Assembly: GCA_030734395.1 (NCBI GenBank)
Contig: JAUZTG010000003.1
Span: 248,001 to 312,000, forward strand
DNA length: 64,000 nucleotides
Direction: 5' to 3'
DNA from: Sarocladium kiliense
Lineage: Eukaryota; Ascomycota; Sordariomycetes; Hypocreales; Sarocladiaceae
Position 1 is the first letter of the stretch. Each line of letters starts with the position of its first letter. A model generated the notes under the pieces. That model saw only the letters and a list, made by a program, of their open reading frames with translations. It made no database searches and was not told where the DNA came from. A program made the position numbers and the translations under genes. This document shows positions 1-12,400 of this stretch, one piece after another.

Positions 1-1803
1 CAAGTCTCCGGCAAGTCTGATCTGCTGGCAAATGTTGATGGCGACAGCAAGGTTATCACCAGTGAGGATCTTGATCTCAACGCCTGCAGCGCGCAAGCGG
101 GTCACGGACTCAAGGGCATCGTCCTTGACGGGATCCAAGAATGTCAAGAGCCCTTCAAGCGTCATAGACGTCTCGAGATCCTCCAGAGACTCGGCATCCT
201 CCATATCGGAGGTGGACACTTGCCGCCTCGCCACGAGCAAGACTCTGAAGCCATTCTGCGCGAGCCTGGCCGCTTGGAGCTCGAGTTGCTGGCGAGCGGC
301 AATGTCGAGGGGCTCATCCTTGCCGTTGCGTTGGATGTGGTTGCATAGAGCGAGGACCTCATCGAAAGCGCCTTTGCAGACAAGCATCTGATATTGAGTG
401 TACCCTCGAATGATGCAGCTGGATCGACGACGCTCGAACGTGAACGGGATGGTCGCGAACTTCGTATAGTGCGGAATTGTCACAGCCTTCTCAAATCCTT
501 CCTGACGGCTGAGGATGGCAGCGTCCATTGCGTTGCCTTGACCATCCTGGCAGGTTGCATTGATATAGGCGAGCTTGAAGACGTCCGTGTTCGAGACCCC
601 ATTGCAGTCCACAAAGTCGTCTAGGTGGACCTGATCCTTGGTGAGAGTACCTGTCTTGTCACTGCAAAGGACTGTCATGGCCCCGATGTTCTGAATGGCG
701 TCGAGCCGCTTGACGATTGCCTTCTTCTTGGAGAGCAGGTGGGCGCCTCGAGCGAGGTTCATGTTAACGATAGCCGGGAGCATCTCTGGGACTAAGCCCA
801 CGGCAACGCTGAGAGCGAAGAGAGCAGCATCGCTCCAGTCGCCGGTGACGGTTCCAGAGATAGCGAGGACCTAATTCATCATGGTCAGTACTGTAGAGTG
901 GGAAACGGAAGCATGAGAACTTACAATCGGTAGCATGGCAACCATGAAGCCGAGTAGCATGAATGATACTTTGCGAATGCCCTTTTGGAAGGCATTCGGC
1001 TCTCTTTTTGCAGACAGTTGCTTGATAATGGATGCGAGGTAGCTTTTGTCTCCAGTCTTGAGGACAACCGCGACTCCATTTCCAGAAACGATACTCGTCC
1101 CCATGAAAGCAATGTTCTGAATGTCGAAGACCGTGTCAAAGTTCTTCTCATGCAGTTCGCTCGAAGGAGCCTTGGTAACAGGCATGCTCTCTCCTGTCAT
1201 ATTGGACTGACTGACGCGGAGGTAGTTGGACTCGAAGATGAAGCAATCGGCGGGAACAGTGTCTCCAGGGGCCAACAGCAGTACATCGCCATATACAACG
1301 TTCTTTTCCGGGATTTCGCATTCGACCGGCTCAATAGGGTTCTGCTTGAGTCGGCGTCGAACCTTGACGTTGGTGGTGACAGACCGCTGAAGATTGGCCA
1401 CAGAGATGATGCTTCGATATTCTTGCCAGAACCGAACACCAGAGGAGATGGCAATCATGACAATGAGAATTGCGAAAGTCTCCCAGCTACGCTCGGGTGA
1501 AGCGACACTGATGATGGCGATGATTGCGAGAAGGATATTGAACGGGTTGGGGATGACCATGAGAAGCAGCAGCCACCAAGAAGGAGGCTTCTTGAATGAG
1601 ATGACATTCGGTCCAGCCACCTGGAGCCGATGAGCCGCCTCAGAGTCCGTCAACCCATGAATCGATGCGCTGAGGCTTTCGAGGATTGCGATGAGGTCCA
1701 TCTGAGCCATCGTGCGGAGACCATCCTCTGCACTCAAGGCCGCGGCAGGACCTCGACGCTTGCCCCGAAGGGAGTCGAAAATGTTGGAAGCCTTGGAGAA
1801 CAT
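1..1803 (-). CDS. Magnesium-translocating P-type ATPase (MgtA/P3B family), 5' part
   Basis: Membrane ATPase that would drive Mg2+ uptake. Exon 1 is 925..1803 (293 codons); a 54-nt GT-AG intron (871..924) is followed by exon 2 (870 down to the window edge), so about 583 N-terminal residues are visible and the rest lies outside. Seen: actuator-domain TGES at about residue 203, the phosphorylation motif DKTGTLT at about 364 (near 642..660), and before it the segment VGLVPEMLPAIV, which is the MgtA signature in transmembrane helix 4 rather than that of Ca2+, Na+ or H+ pumps. Hydrophobic helices lie around residues 76-120. The usual family length is near 900 residues. MgtA-type pumps are best known from bacteria but occur in many fungi. 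The frame is open across the visible part. Metal specificity is inferred from family. Confidence 0.9.
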
Positions 1804-4800
1804 GTTGAGTATCGATAGTTTTTCTTCATTGAGATGAAGTTCCTGGTTTTAATTCGGGATTAGGAGCCCTCAGGGTGGCTCAAAGTTGTCAGGCTGCAAG
1901 AGGAAGGCAGCCATTCGGGTTCTGAGGGTCGCAAGTTTAGAGAAGACCAGTTCAATCATTGATTCAGTTATGATCCTTAATTCGGAGATGGGATTGAGAG
2001 AAAGAGAAGAGGAGAAGAGCGAAGGTTGGCTTCAGTGCAGCAGAGTTGTAGTTGTATAAAACTGTAAAAGCCCACAAACACACCCAGCAGAGTTTTCATT
2101 TTCCCAGAGTAGAACCAAGACATGCTGATTTCATGGCATCTCCGGATTCTCCACACTTTTCTCGCTGCCAATTGTCAAAAGGGATTTGACAAGGCTCGGC
2201 TATGTCGAGCCGGGCCAAGCTGTGGCTTGGTGTTGATGGGTTCCCTTTAGGAATGACGCGTCACCCCCGGGGGGCGGTGGTCTGGCCAAGGGACACCATC
2301 GTGAGCAGAAAGTCAAAACCACGACTCCAAAGAGGCCGAGACCCTTGAGAAGAGTCATAGCAAACCCCCTTTTGTAATAAATTCGCTCATCGCTCAAATG
2401 AAGTTGAATGTGTCATGCCAAGAACAGATGAGCTTCCATATGACCACTGCGAAAGTCTAATATCGCAGAACAAGAATACAACTCGCGGAGACCTTTAAAC
2501 TCGAAATCAAGGACTCGAAGTCAAGGAAGTTGCCGTCAGATCATACAAGAGAAAATGCTGTGCATTGGAAGACTGCACGCACATAGCATAGCTTCAATTG
2601 AAGAGAGTTTGGCTATTTATAGTCTTAGCCGAAGTATACAACGGCATCGCTCGGGCCGTGAGAGGAAATGAGATGATTAGCGTTCAAGACTACTCGCATA
2701 TGAAGAGGCGTTCCTAAAGTCAACTATCCGAGGGAGTTATATCCCGTCCGCAAGGTCTCAAATACGTAATATACGCGTTGTGGACATGCCTGAGGACAAA
2801 TTTGTTCCGGGCTCTTCTTCTTCTTCAACCATACATACTGGTGTTCACTCCCTGAAACTTCAAATGGATGAGAGTATGTATTTCTCATCTGTCAGCTGGA
2901 AGCAGACGACTGCGTAAAGCGCAAGCTTGAGGTGGCCAAGCTTAGGACCAGCAACCCTCATGCTTATGACTCTTATGAGCTGCAGATCTGCTATGGCACC
3001 GTCGATTGTTGCATCAGAATTGAGGCTAGTTGAGTCTTAGTCTCCAAGCAACAGCCTTGCTCAAATGATCAGCGCCGACATGCCTCAACCTCGAGGTGCC
3101 GGAGTCTCGTCACCCAGCACAGGTACAGTCACTCTACGCTATGACTCCTTCTCACTCAGGTCAACTCGCTTAACAGCCAAGGGCTGTATGGATACCAACG
3201 CGTCTTTTCTCTTACGGCTTCTAACGGCCCAGCTAGCACCCGGAGCCTCTCCACATGGGAAAGTCGCAGCTTTCACTCGCACAAGACAAACCTCTCTCCT
3301 CCTTGAGCAGATGGTAAAGAAAGCACTGCAAGACCACACGGGACCAATACACAAAGGGATGATGAGAAACGCACCACCAGACTCTACCTAACCCCTCATT
3401 CTGCAACGGTAGAAATGTATAGAGTCCCTGTGGTGAACCTCAACGCCGTGCTACGTGACCTGTCATCGATCACAATCCCTGGACCACTTCCCTTTCGTGC
3501 GCCCGCAACACATACACGTTGGCCTCTTCTCCGCCCCATAAGCTGATTGTCCACCGCGGGCAGTCTCTTCCATGAAAGGAAACAAGTGCGGGATGCGCCT
3601 CGGAAGAGTCTACACTCAAGGCGAGAATCGATCGGGGCGGTAAAGTCTTCGCGGAGGGTGACGACGTATTGAAGACGAGTGACTGGTGGGAAATGGGCTG
3701 CCTCGTGGACTCGACTGTGGGCAAGGAATGGAGATGGTTGGTGATACAGGGCGTCAAAGGGGGCACGTAGACAGGCTGTCTCCGACGCACGCTCCCGTCA
3801 GCCCGCCAAGTCGAGCCTCTGTCCTGCACTGACGGGGCCTCCTCGTCTCGAAAACAGATGAATGGCAGTATTGCTAGCTGCTGACTTGTGACCAGACAAC
3901 AAGGATCACTCAATGGGTAGCTGCTAGAGAGAGTAGCCCTTAGCCCTTACTGGCAACCTCGGGAAGCGTCGCACCCGTTTGCGGCACGGAAATGACGAAT
4001 ATTGCAGGCAAGCCAGTGATAGGCCTTTTAAGAGGGGGAGCCACCTGACTGGTCCGTAATTGTGCTTTCTCATGTAACACGTGGGTGCTGGCCGTGGGGA
4101 AAGATGTACACCGTATGTGCATCGTGAGCGATGAATTTCCGTGGATGTTGTAACCTCAGATCTCCGGCCTAGACCACTTTTCTCCTCTCCAACTATACTC
4201 TAGTCCTACTGTGAGTTCTTCAGCGGTATAATGAAAACGTCATTCTTACGGGGGGTCAATCAACGAGGCGAAAGGAAGTGGCGCATGCAAGTATCCTTAT
4301 TGCAGTGGTCTTGGCTGCTGGCCCTCTTCCGATGTCGAGTCTTCGCCTCCATGAGCCGGGACCAAGGCATCCGAGGCACGTATTCGGACCAGACAAGGCA
4401 AGTCGCCGTGTCCTCGAGGACCATCGTACAGGATCTCGGAGCAAAGACCGCCTTCTGGCATGTGCGCGGCCTGTGCTCGAGAGACCGAGTGGGTGTGTAT
4501 CTGCGTTTCAGACAAGTCCACTTGCTGGCTAGGCTTGTTGGAGATACCCTCGCACAAGGAGGCGCATATTTGCCTATTAAAGGCTGTGACGTGAGGAGGT
4601 GATAGCCAGTGAATCCGGATCAAGTGGAAGGCGGTGAAGAGCCCTCTATCGTCTACGCAGTATGTGGAACTAGTAACGGTGTGCCGTGGAGAGGGACTCT
4701 CGCACGAGACAGGTGCAACAGCATCCGTCAGATCGAGAACAGCGACGGATATCGCTTTGAACCCCCAAGACTACTGCTGTACATGCAGACATCACCACCA

Positions 4801-5312
4801 CCCACGACATGCAGTATCACGTCGGCTCGAGACCTTTCACCTGCAAAGCTGCGGAGCCTAGTGTCTCCCGTAGGGCCTCGTCCTCGACCTGTTGTCGTAA
4901 TCAGGGAGAATACCCAAGCCTTGCACCACGCATGCAATGTAGGGAACCTTACCGCAGGTCGCTCATGACCTGGTGACCTGTCCGACAAGTATGTCAACTC
5001 TCGCACGACGTACATCCCCGCTCTCCGATGCTGGTAGCCAGATTTTGCATAGAGTATGGCATCTTGTGATACTCTACAGAGGTTGGTGTAGTTTCGTGAA
5101 GCAGTATGAGATCCAAACTCCTTCCGTCATGATGATCCGACCGAAAACGCCACAAGAGACCCAATCGGACGAAAGGGCTGAGAAATCCGAAAATCATCCA
5201 ATGCCTGCCAGAAAAATGCGCAGAAAAGCCTCCCTGTAGTCTCCTGCACCCTCAATCGTGCTCTCATGCATCGTTATACCTCGTTACCATGTAGACGTGG
5301 GACCATGTTCGG
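1804..5312. other. Intergenic region, no gene recognised
   Basis: This stretch of about 3.5 kb lies upstream of the Mg2+ ATPase gene and beyond the 3' end of the BRCT gene. Open frames here are short, change composition along their length and show no domain I recognise. A short spliced or non-coding gene cannot be excluded by eye. Confidence 0.5.
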
Positions 5313-6428
5313 TCATGCCCCTGGTGTTGCAGCCTTATTCTCATCATATGCGCGATCCGTGGCATCGTTACTGATTCTGGTGCCGCTGCTGGTCTTGTGT
5401 GTGACTTGCCCGGCGTAACGTCCGTAAACACTCTGCTGTCCCTGAGCAGCCACCTTGAGAGTCGCAAACCGCGCCTCAGGCAGCCGCTTTCCAACCTTCA
5501 GACTCTCTAGAACCCTGAAACATTATCGAGTCAGCACCGTCTGAGAAGTCCGAGCAACAAGAAATACACAAGACTATCAACGAATATCGCGTGGCTTGTA
5601 CACGAATGAACGAAAAGAGGGGCAGTGAAGTAGCCCAGCAGCTTGTAAAGGAAGGGGATGGAGAACATACCATTCTACACCGACAAACTTCACACCACAC
5701 CCCCCTATACGCCTGATCTCCTTCTCAAGCTTCCCACCAGCCAGGCCGCCCCCTGCACCCCGTCCGCCGCGCGCCGTGGCTGCTGCAACTCCGCCAGCCG
5801 GGCGTCCAAGGATGACATGCGTAACCTTCCGGCGTCCTAGGTGGAGGGACATGTTGCCACCGTTCTCGCTCAGAATCTGCTTCAGTCGGTGGTCCGACAC
5901 GAGGGGGAACGTGCTGCCGTTGACGTACACGACGACACCGTCGAAGATGCGCCTCCGTTGTTGTTGCGCCGCCTTGTCAGCCGCCTCCTCGTCCTTCGGA
6001 GTCTTCAGCGTAGCCTTGTCATAGTTGTCCGCGGCCAACTTCGGCGACCGGTTTCCCTTTTCGATCTCTTCACGCTCACCCTCACTGCCGTCCTCCGCCA
6101 GGACCTCCCGCATCCTCCCCGGTCTCACCAGCATATCAGCCACTGACTTCTGCGCGGTCTTTCGTTCCCTCAATGTCTGCGGCACCACAACCTTTCTCTT
6201 ATCATCCCAATCAGGGGATCCGGCACCCCAGGTGTCACTCAGCCTTGCACCGCCGGAAGTACCACTGCGAAACTGGCTGGACAGCTTTTGGTTTCGTGAC
6301 TCGCGCCAAGCCGTTCCTGGCTGATTGTCTGGCCGTTGGTGCCCGGAGGAGGACGAGTTCCAAGCATCAAAGTGCGCCCCAAAGCGCGGTGCTGCCGCTT
6401 TTGGCAGAGTCGGCTTAGGAGGCGGCAT
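5313..6428 (-). CDS. BRCT-domain protein, Rev1-like BRCT without a polymerase domain
   Basis: Predicted nuclear protein of 319 residues in two exons: 5671..6428 and 5313..5514, separated by a 156-nt intron (5515..5670) with donor GTATGT and acceptor TTTCAG. The splice joins GAATG to GGTTCTA and restores the BRCT signature EWVLESLKVGKRLPEARF, which would be lost if the intron were read through. Residues about 161-268 form one BRCT domain, starting IFDGVVVYVNG; it is interrupted by a glycine/alanine-rich loop. The first 160 residues are low-complexity and charged, with many S/T/P. The ending resembles the BRCT of translesion polymerase Rev1, but no polymerase domain follows. BRCT domains bind phosphopeptides or DNA in repair and checkpoint complexes; a partner cannot be named from sequence. 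Confidence 0.85.
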
Positions 6429-9400
6429 AGTGCGAAGGGTTTGCTCGTTCGTTTATTCAAGAGCACTGGGATCCGTGTTGCTGTTCAATGCTACTCTGCG
6501 TTTCACGAGCGTTCATGACCCCATGATGGTCCTGATCAGAGCGCATGCCTATGGCAGGGAGGGAAAGCGTGAAAGTGCCATCAAAGACATTTTTGGGCCG
6601 TGCTAGGGCAACAATTGGACTGTAGCAGCATTCGTCGTCTCCACGCGCTGCGTTAGACCCGTGCGCGACGTCTCCATGAATTCATTGACTCGTCGACGAC
6701 GCGGAGTCACATGACCCTCAGCCAGATGAACTACCCTACAGCATTAGGACCCAGCTCTCGAAATCAAACTCTCGCCTGGTTTGCACTATGGAAGCTGAAG
6801 TCACCTCCATCACCCTGGTTCGCACTCCATAACCCCCCTGCCACGTCACAATGCCGCACAAACCTCGACAAGAGAGCCATCCGAATTGATCCCACTACCT
6901 CCCTGTCAGCTCAGTGACGGCAGGTCGCCGACCACCTGCTCAATTCACACGACTGCCCAACCTCTTGCTGACCCAATTCACAGCCAACCCCCTCACTTCA
7001 CCATCTGACCAGGGTCCTTTCTCAACACCAGCCGCTTGCCTCCCTTCCACCCATCGAGTCCACACGTCCATCACTGAACAACCTTGTAAACCTTCTGGCC
7101 GGCCCCCCTCACTCCACTCAAACCTCTCCACAGAGCCCCAACCTCCGTGCCTCCAATGCAATGCACCCGCGCTCCCGCTCCCAGCCTGCAAGTCAAGATG
7201 CGCGAGCCCTGTGAGATAATGGTCTGTCAACCAAGCCCAGCCCACTGCGCCCCCCTTCTTCCCGCCCCCTGGCCCTGGCCACAAACAATCCCGAGGCCGA
7301 TCTGGAAGGAGAATAGCAAAGGAAAAACTTGCGAAGGAAACAGGGAGACAATGAGAGTTTGTTGCTCCTTGTTCCGTTTCGCTTTGTCCGGTCCCCCCTG
7401 TCCAAGTCCGTGCAGTTCTGTTTCCACATGCCAGTGGTTCTACCCGCGTTTTCATGTGTGCACGGAGAATCACTCCAGATTGTGCAAGGAACCTTACGGC
7501 CTTCTGACCTCTTGATGGGCTCTATGACTGGCGAAAGGGTACGAGTAGTCTTCAGGCCTGGTAACAAGGTCACACCATCTCCCGCCTTGGGGTTTCCGGT
7601 GCCATCAATGGACGGCCATCCGAAACGTTTAGTGCTCGTGATGTGACTCGAAATTCGAACCTCCCTGTTCTATTCAGAAACCTCATTTCGAATACTATTC
7701 TTTCTTTGTTTCCACCTTATGTGTCCTCACTTCCCTCATGCCCTAGTCCTTGACTGTGCATCGCTTCGCAGCCTCCGCCCTGCAGGTCAGCCTTCTTCTG
7801 ACAGCCGCGAGCTTCCCGGATCGTGAGCCCCGGCAGCGCCCTGCATAGCATGCAGCAGCGGATCTGAAGTGATCTACGATCGCATCACACTGATGCAGTC
7901 TCGCAGTGAAGCCTACGCCTTGCAGTAACCTCCAAAAGATGGTTGCTTTTCGTCCGATGCCCCAAAAGTGAGGCCGTTCGAGCCTTTCGTCAGTCAACAC
8001 GCAACTTGCTTGTCCATCAAAACCATCGTAAAGGACATAGCCGCACAATCAGGCAAGCACACACACACCCGCGTAGCGTCGCTAGGAACCAGACCATGCT
8101 GCTGTCTTGCCACTGGCACTGACCCTGGCGAACCAAAACGTAGTCACCCAAGGAGCGACTGTTTTGGTGAGTGATTTGCTAGGTGGCCTCTGTGGATTTA
8201 TTTAAAGGACTATCGATGGGCTCGACCAGCCTCCTCGGCGTCGCTCAAATCCCTCCACCAAGGAGCGTCTCAACCCCCCAATTCAGTCCAGAAGACCCTG
8301 GCAACTGTTCGCAGCAGTTCGACCGTAGCGGGGACACGCACCCTAGTTGTGCCTGGTGTTGTGGTCATATGCATTTCATGAGCTCGCAACGATGATCCAC
8401 GCATGTCGCGGGTTGCATGAGCCAACCCGGGGGAAGACGTCGACTTTCGGCTTGCGGCCTTTTGAGGTACGTGCTTGGACAGGGATTGGTGGAGGGCAAA
8501 GGGGTGGCTGACTGATGTTGTGTACCAGGTCTCCCACGCGGCAGAAGTCTGAAGAGGCCCAGATGGCCATGGCCTAGCAGCCACACCTCTCAGATGCGTA
8601 ACATACCTGCATAGCACCCAGCCCGGAGTGAGGGAGGCAGCTTCAGAGCGGCATTAATCCAAAAGAAACCTTTTGTGTAACTAGAAGAGCTGCAACCTTT
8701 CGACGCTACTAGCAAGATCCCTTTCCATGCCAGTGCATGTTGAAGAAGCGTTGTTACAAGCGGACCAGAAGGAGGACACTTGCCGAGAGAGCGGGGGAGG
8801 GACTTCGTGCATCCTCGGCGGTGGACAGGCGCAGAACCGGTCATGCACGAGTAGGCATGGCCCTTGGATAATGGACCAGGGTTCCGCCACATGCACCTCC
8901 TTCAGAAACCATGAACAAACCTCGTGCGGCAAGAGGCGACTGCCTGTCGTGGTGGTTCAGCTGCTGCGCCGCCGTTCCGAGATCCAACACTCATACCATT
9001 CATCATGGTGCGAGGAGGAGACCGCTCTGCTCACAATCGACATCCATATGGGCCTGACCTGGACCGACTCGTGCTGTCAGCAGGCATCGCCGTGAAGTGT
9101 GGCACTGAGATGATCGTACATATTCGTACATGATCCGAAGGTACCTGCACATATCATGCCCCGAGACCAACAAGCCCTCAATGTGCCTATCAGCGCGCTG
9201 AGGATCTTGCTACCCGCATGCCCAGAATGACGAACTCCACCAGGCCGGCGTTCTGCTGGACGGGAAGGCTAATGTATGCAGAGCGGGTGTGTCTGCACCA
9301 TCTGACAAGTCTTTTCTGCCTGAAGATGCATATCCTGGTGGTAGGAGAATATTAACCATAGCTTACCCCAGGTGGTCGAGGCTTGGTGTTGGGCAGAGTT

Positions 9401-12400
9401 AACAAGACTCCCTGGCCAGTCTCATGCCTCACAACGTGTCCTGAATGCGAGCAGAGCCTGTTATCAGCCCTCGATGTAGACTTCCATATCCTCGGACCCG
9501 AGCTCTTATCGCTCCCAGAGACTACAGGAGTCTACTGAGTCAAGAGCCGACTCCTTCAGCTTTGGAGGGTTGTGTGAGTTGTGCACTGTGAATCGCGAAA
9601 TGCCAATGGACCTGGATATCGCCCGAGGTGTCTGCAAAAAAGGGTGTCGCTCTAAAATCCAGACAAAATGCGTCCAGTCACGACTAGAAGAAAGAAGCGG
9701 TGAAGCTTATTGGACCCCCTCTTCCTGATCAACAACCACATTCATGGTGAATTTGGCCCCGAGGAGAGCAATTGCACAGGATCTTTGCAACATGGTGCAC
9801 TCCATGAGGCTGATATAAATCGATCCGACGGCTATCGCGGCGTGACATAGCAATTTTTGGTCTGGAGATGTCCTCAGGCAGCATAGGCAATTACCATGAT
9901 CACAAAGCGGACAGCTCCCGATGATGGGACCGTTGGTGTTGCCCGCGCTTCGTGCAAAGGTGGTGGTGCCAACGAGACGTGGTGGATGCTGATTGGGTTG
10001 TGTGCCCTCACCCGTCCACCAGACCTGTCCGTGACCAAAGAGCAGCGCCATCATTTGTGGGTCTGATAAGCATCCTCGCCTTCGTGCTGACCGTGGGGCC
10101 TTACGCTTTCTTCACAAGGTTGTTGCAAGTAGCTGTCTGCTTCTACGGAAACCAGACATTGGATCGGAGGCTGTATTCTTGTTGCCGAGTTGGATGGCCG
10201 GCATGCTGAGACAAAAACGTTCTGTCCCTGTGCGGCAATCTACCAAAAGCTGGAGAAGCATGCGTCAGGTTGCTGTTGTCTCTGCCGAGCCGAGAGAAAC
10301 TCGGAGGAAGGAACAGGGATCTTGAAGCAGCCAGCTGAGCCGGACGTTGAGGTGTTCCATGCGGAATGGTATCCCAGATAGCGATGCTCGATTCTGTACA
10401 GCAACCGCGGGCAACGGCGGCAGCTGCGAGCTTCAGGTGAGGAATGCTCAGCCCGAGGATCGCTCGACTCTGAAACCCATGAACAAGGGCCCCTGGCTCA
10501 AGACTAGATTGTCTGCAACTGCTATTGGCCACCATTTAGGCCTACATAGCCGCTTTGCATATGGATGCAAGTGCTCAAGCCAACTCGGGCCTGACCCCTG
10601 TCGACTCCGGAAGGGCTGCAGGGACTCGGGAGTGGCCTGTCCCAGGGTTGAACAGGCGTTGAACCTGCAAGATGGGGAGCTTGTCAGTGACCCTGATCGA
10701 CGACCAACTTAACTGCGCATAAATGTGTAAAGAGACCTGGACAGACAAGTCACATGCGGAGGTGGTTCAGTCAGCTTTACAGTGGATGTGCCGAGTTTGT
10801 CCCTTTGCCGACGTCCTGTGATCACGCACGCCATGTCGATGGACTGAAACTGGAAAGGCGTCGTGGCGATTGAGACATGAACCATTGAGATCTAACGCAG
10901 AATGCGCCCTGAGCTTCCCTGGTTTTGGGATAAGACATGTCTTTGGAGGTGGGGGCTGGGTAGGCGCCTTTGACAGGTCTCGTAGGTGACTGCTTTGGAT
11001 AGTTGACAATGCTGTATGGTAAACATTTTGACTGACACGGCAGGGACAGCAGACGAAGTCCGTAAAATATTGACCGGGAGCCATGAAGGACGAAATGTGG
11101 GTTTGTGCAGGTACACCGATCGCGACGCGGGCTGTCCAGATGGATGCTTTGTCACCCGCAAAGTGCCGTAGGCTTTGAGCTGGCACAGGTCAGATGCCTC
11201 GAAAGTGGTAAGGAGACTCAGTGCCTGGCGGAGCTTATGCATTGTAGTTGCGGCAAGACAGGATCCTGTGGTCGTGAAGGTGAAGACGCGCTTGGGTCGT
11301 CCACTTGGCCATAACATAGACACACCTGCGCGCGAATTGGTCCTGGTCGTCGTTCAAAGTTGGGGAAAGAGCGTCTCCCATGGACGACCCTGTCGTGCCT
11401 TCCGTTTTGGTTCGATCGGGGCTTCTCAAGGTTGCTGCCAAGGCACTTGTGAAAGGCAGCTACGACTGGGGCGACAGAGATGCAGGGAGGGAAGGAGGGA
11501 GGGGGGATGGGGTCGCCCAATGGCCCGTGCTTCTTCCGAACGGGGCCCTCTGCCCACGCCGCGAAACAACACCTGCACCGACCGCACCAGAATCAACAAT
11601 CAGCGATCTCCTCGTGGATCGGGTCGCTGGTGGTGGCTCGATGCGTGAGCCTCGTTCTCTGCGCCTCAAGTCACAGGTACCAAAACAAGGTTCTCTGGGC
11701 ACTCCAGCGTGTCTGCAGATGGACACCTGCCTCAGCGACATGCATTGTCAAAAGAACATCATCGGGGCAGAGTGGTCAGTCTCCCTTCGACGAAAGCTTG
11801 ACAGCTGAATAACAAAACCTCGCTTCACCCACCTTCCAAGCAGACCGGACCGACAACGCCTATCCACCAATCGCCGGCTTGGCCCACCAACCTAGCCGGC
11901 ATGCTTGGGTTTGCTGGTTCGCCGCCATTCGAGAAAAGGCGTGCTTCTGTCGCTGACCCTTGAGCCGCTTCTCAGGTGGTGCCAGCGCATGTATGTTCAG
12001 CGGAATCTTGCATATGGCAGGTCCATCGGCGACGACACCCTCCCTCTGGGCTATCCTCACACACGAAGTGAGTAACCGTTGGACCCCTCAGCTTTCGCAC
12101 GATGCTGCCCTAGAGGAAGCGTGCTGGTTCAAAACTTAGTGAAAACCTTTCAGAATGGCACCAGCTTGTGCTGTCGATGAAACAGCGGGTTCTGCAAGCT
12201 CACACACAGCATTCAATGAATCTTTGATGATGGGAATTGGGGCTTAGCGGGGGTTTCGAGAGGACCTTCATGTGATCGCTACTGCGTTCACAATCTATGC
12301 CGCTAACAGCTTCTCAGGTCGTTGGAAAGGCTAATGTCTTGCCCCCGTGCCGCTTATTTCGCCAAGGACCGCTTGATGGCTTTCTGTCCGTGTTCCATGA

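Noticed and set aside
11400..11420. TTCGATC sequence resembling a tRNA T-loop
   Set aside because: The flanking bases do not form a T-stem and no acceptor or anticodon arm could be placed around it.
8270..11800. Open frames of 100-157 codons on both strands in the gene-poor interval
   Set aside because: They overlap each other in several frames, lack domains and uniform codon use, and no splice sites join them into a longer gene.
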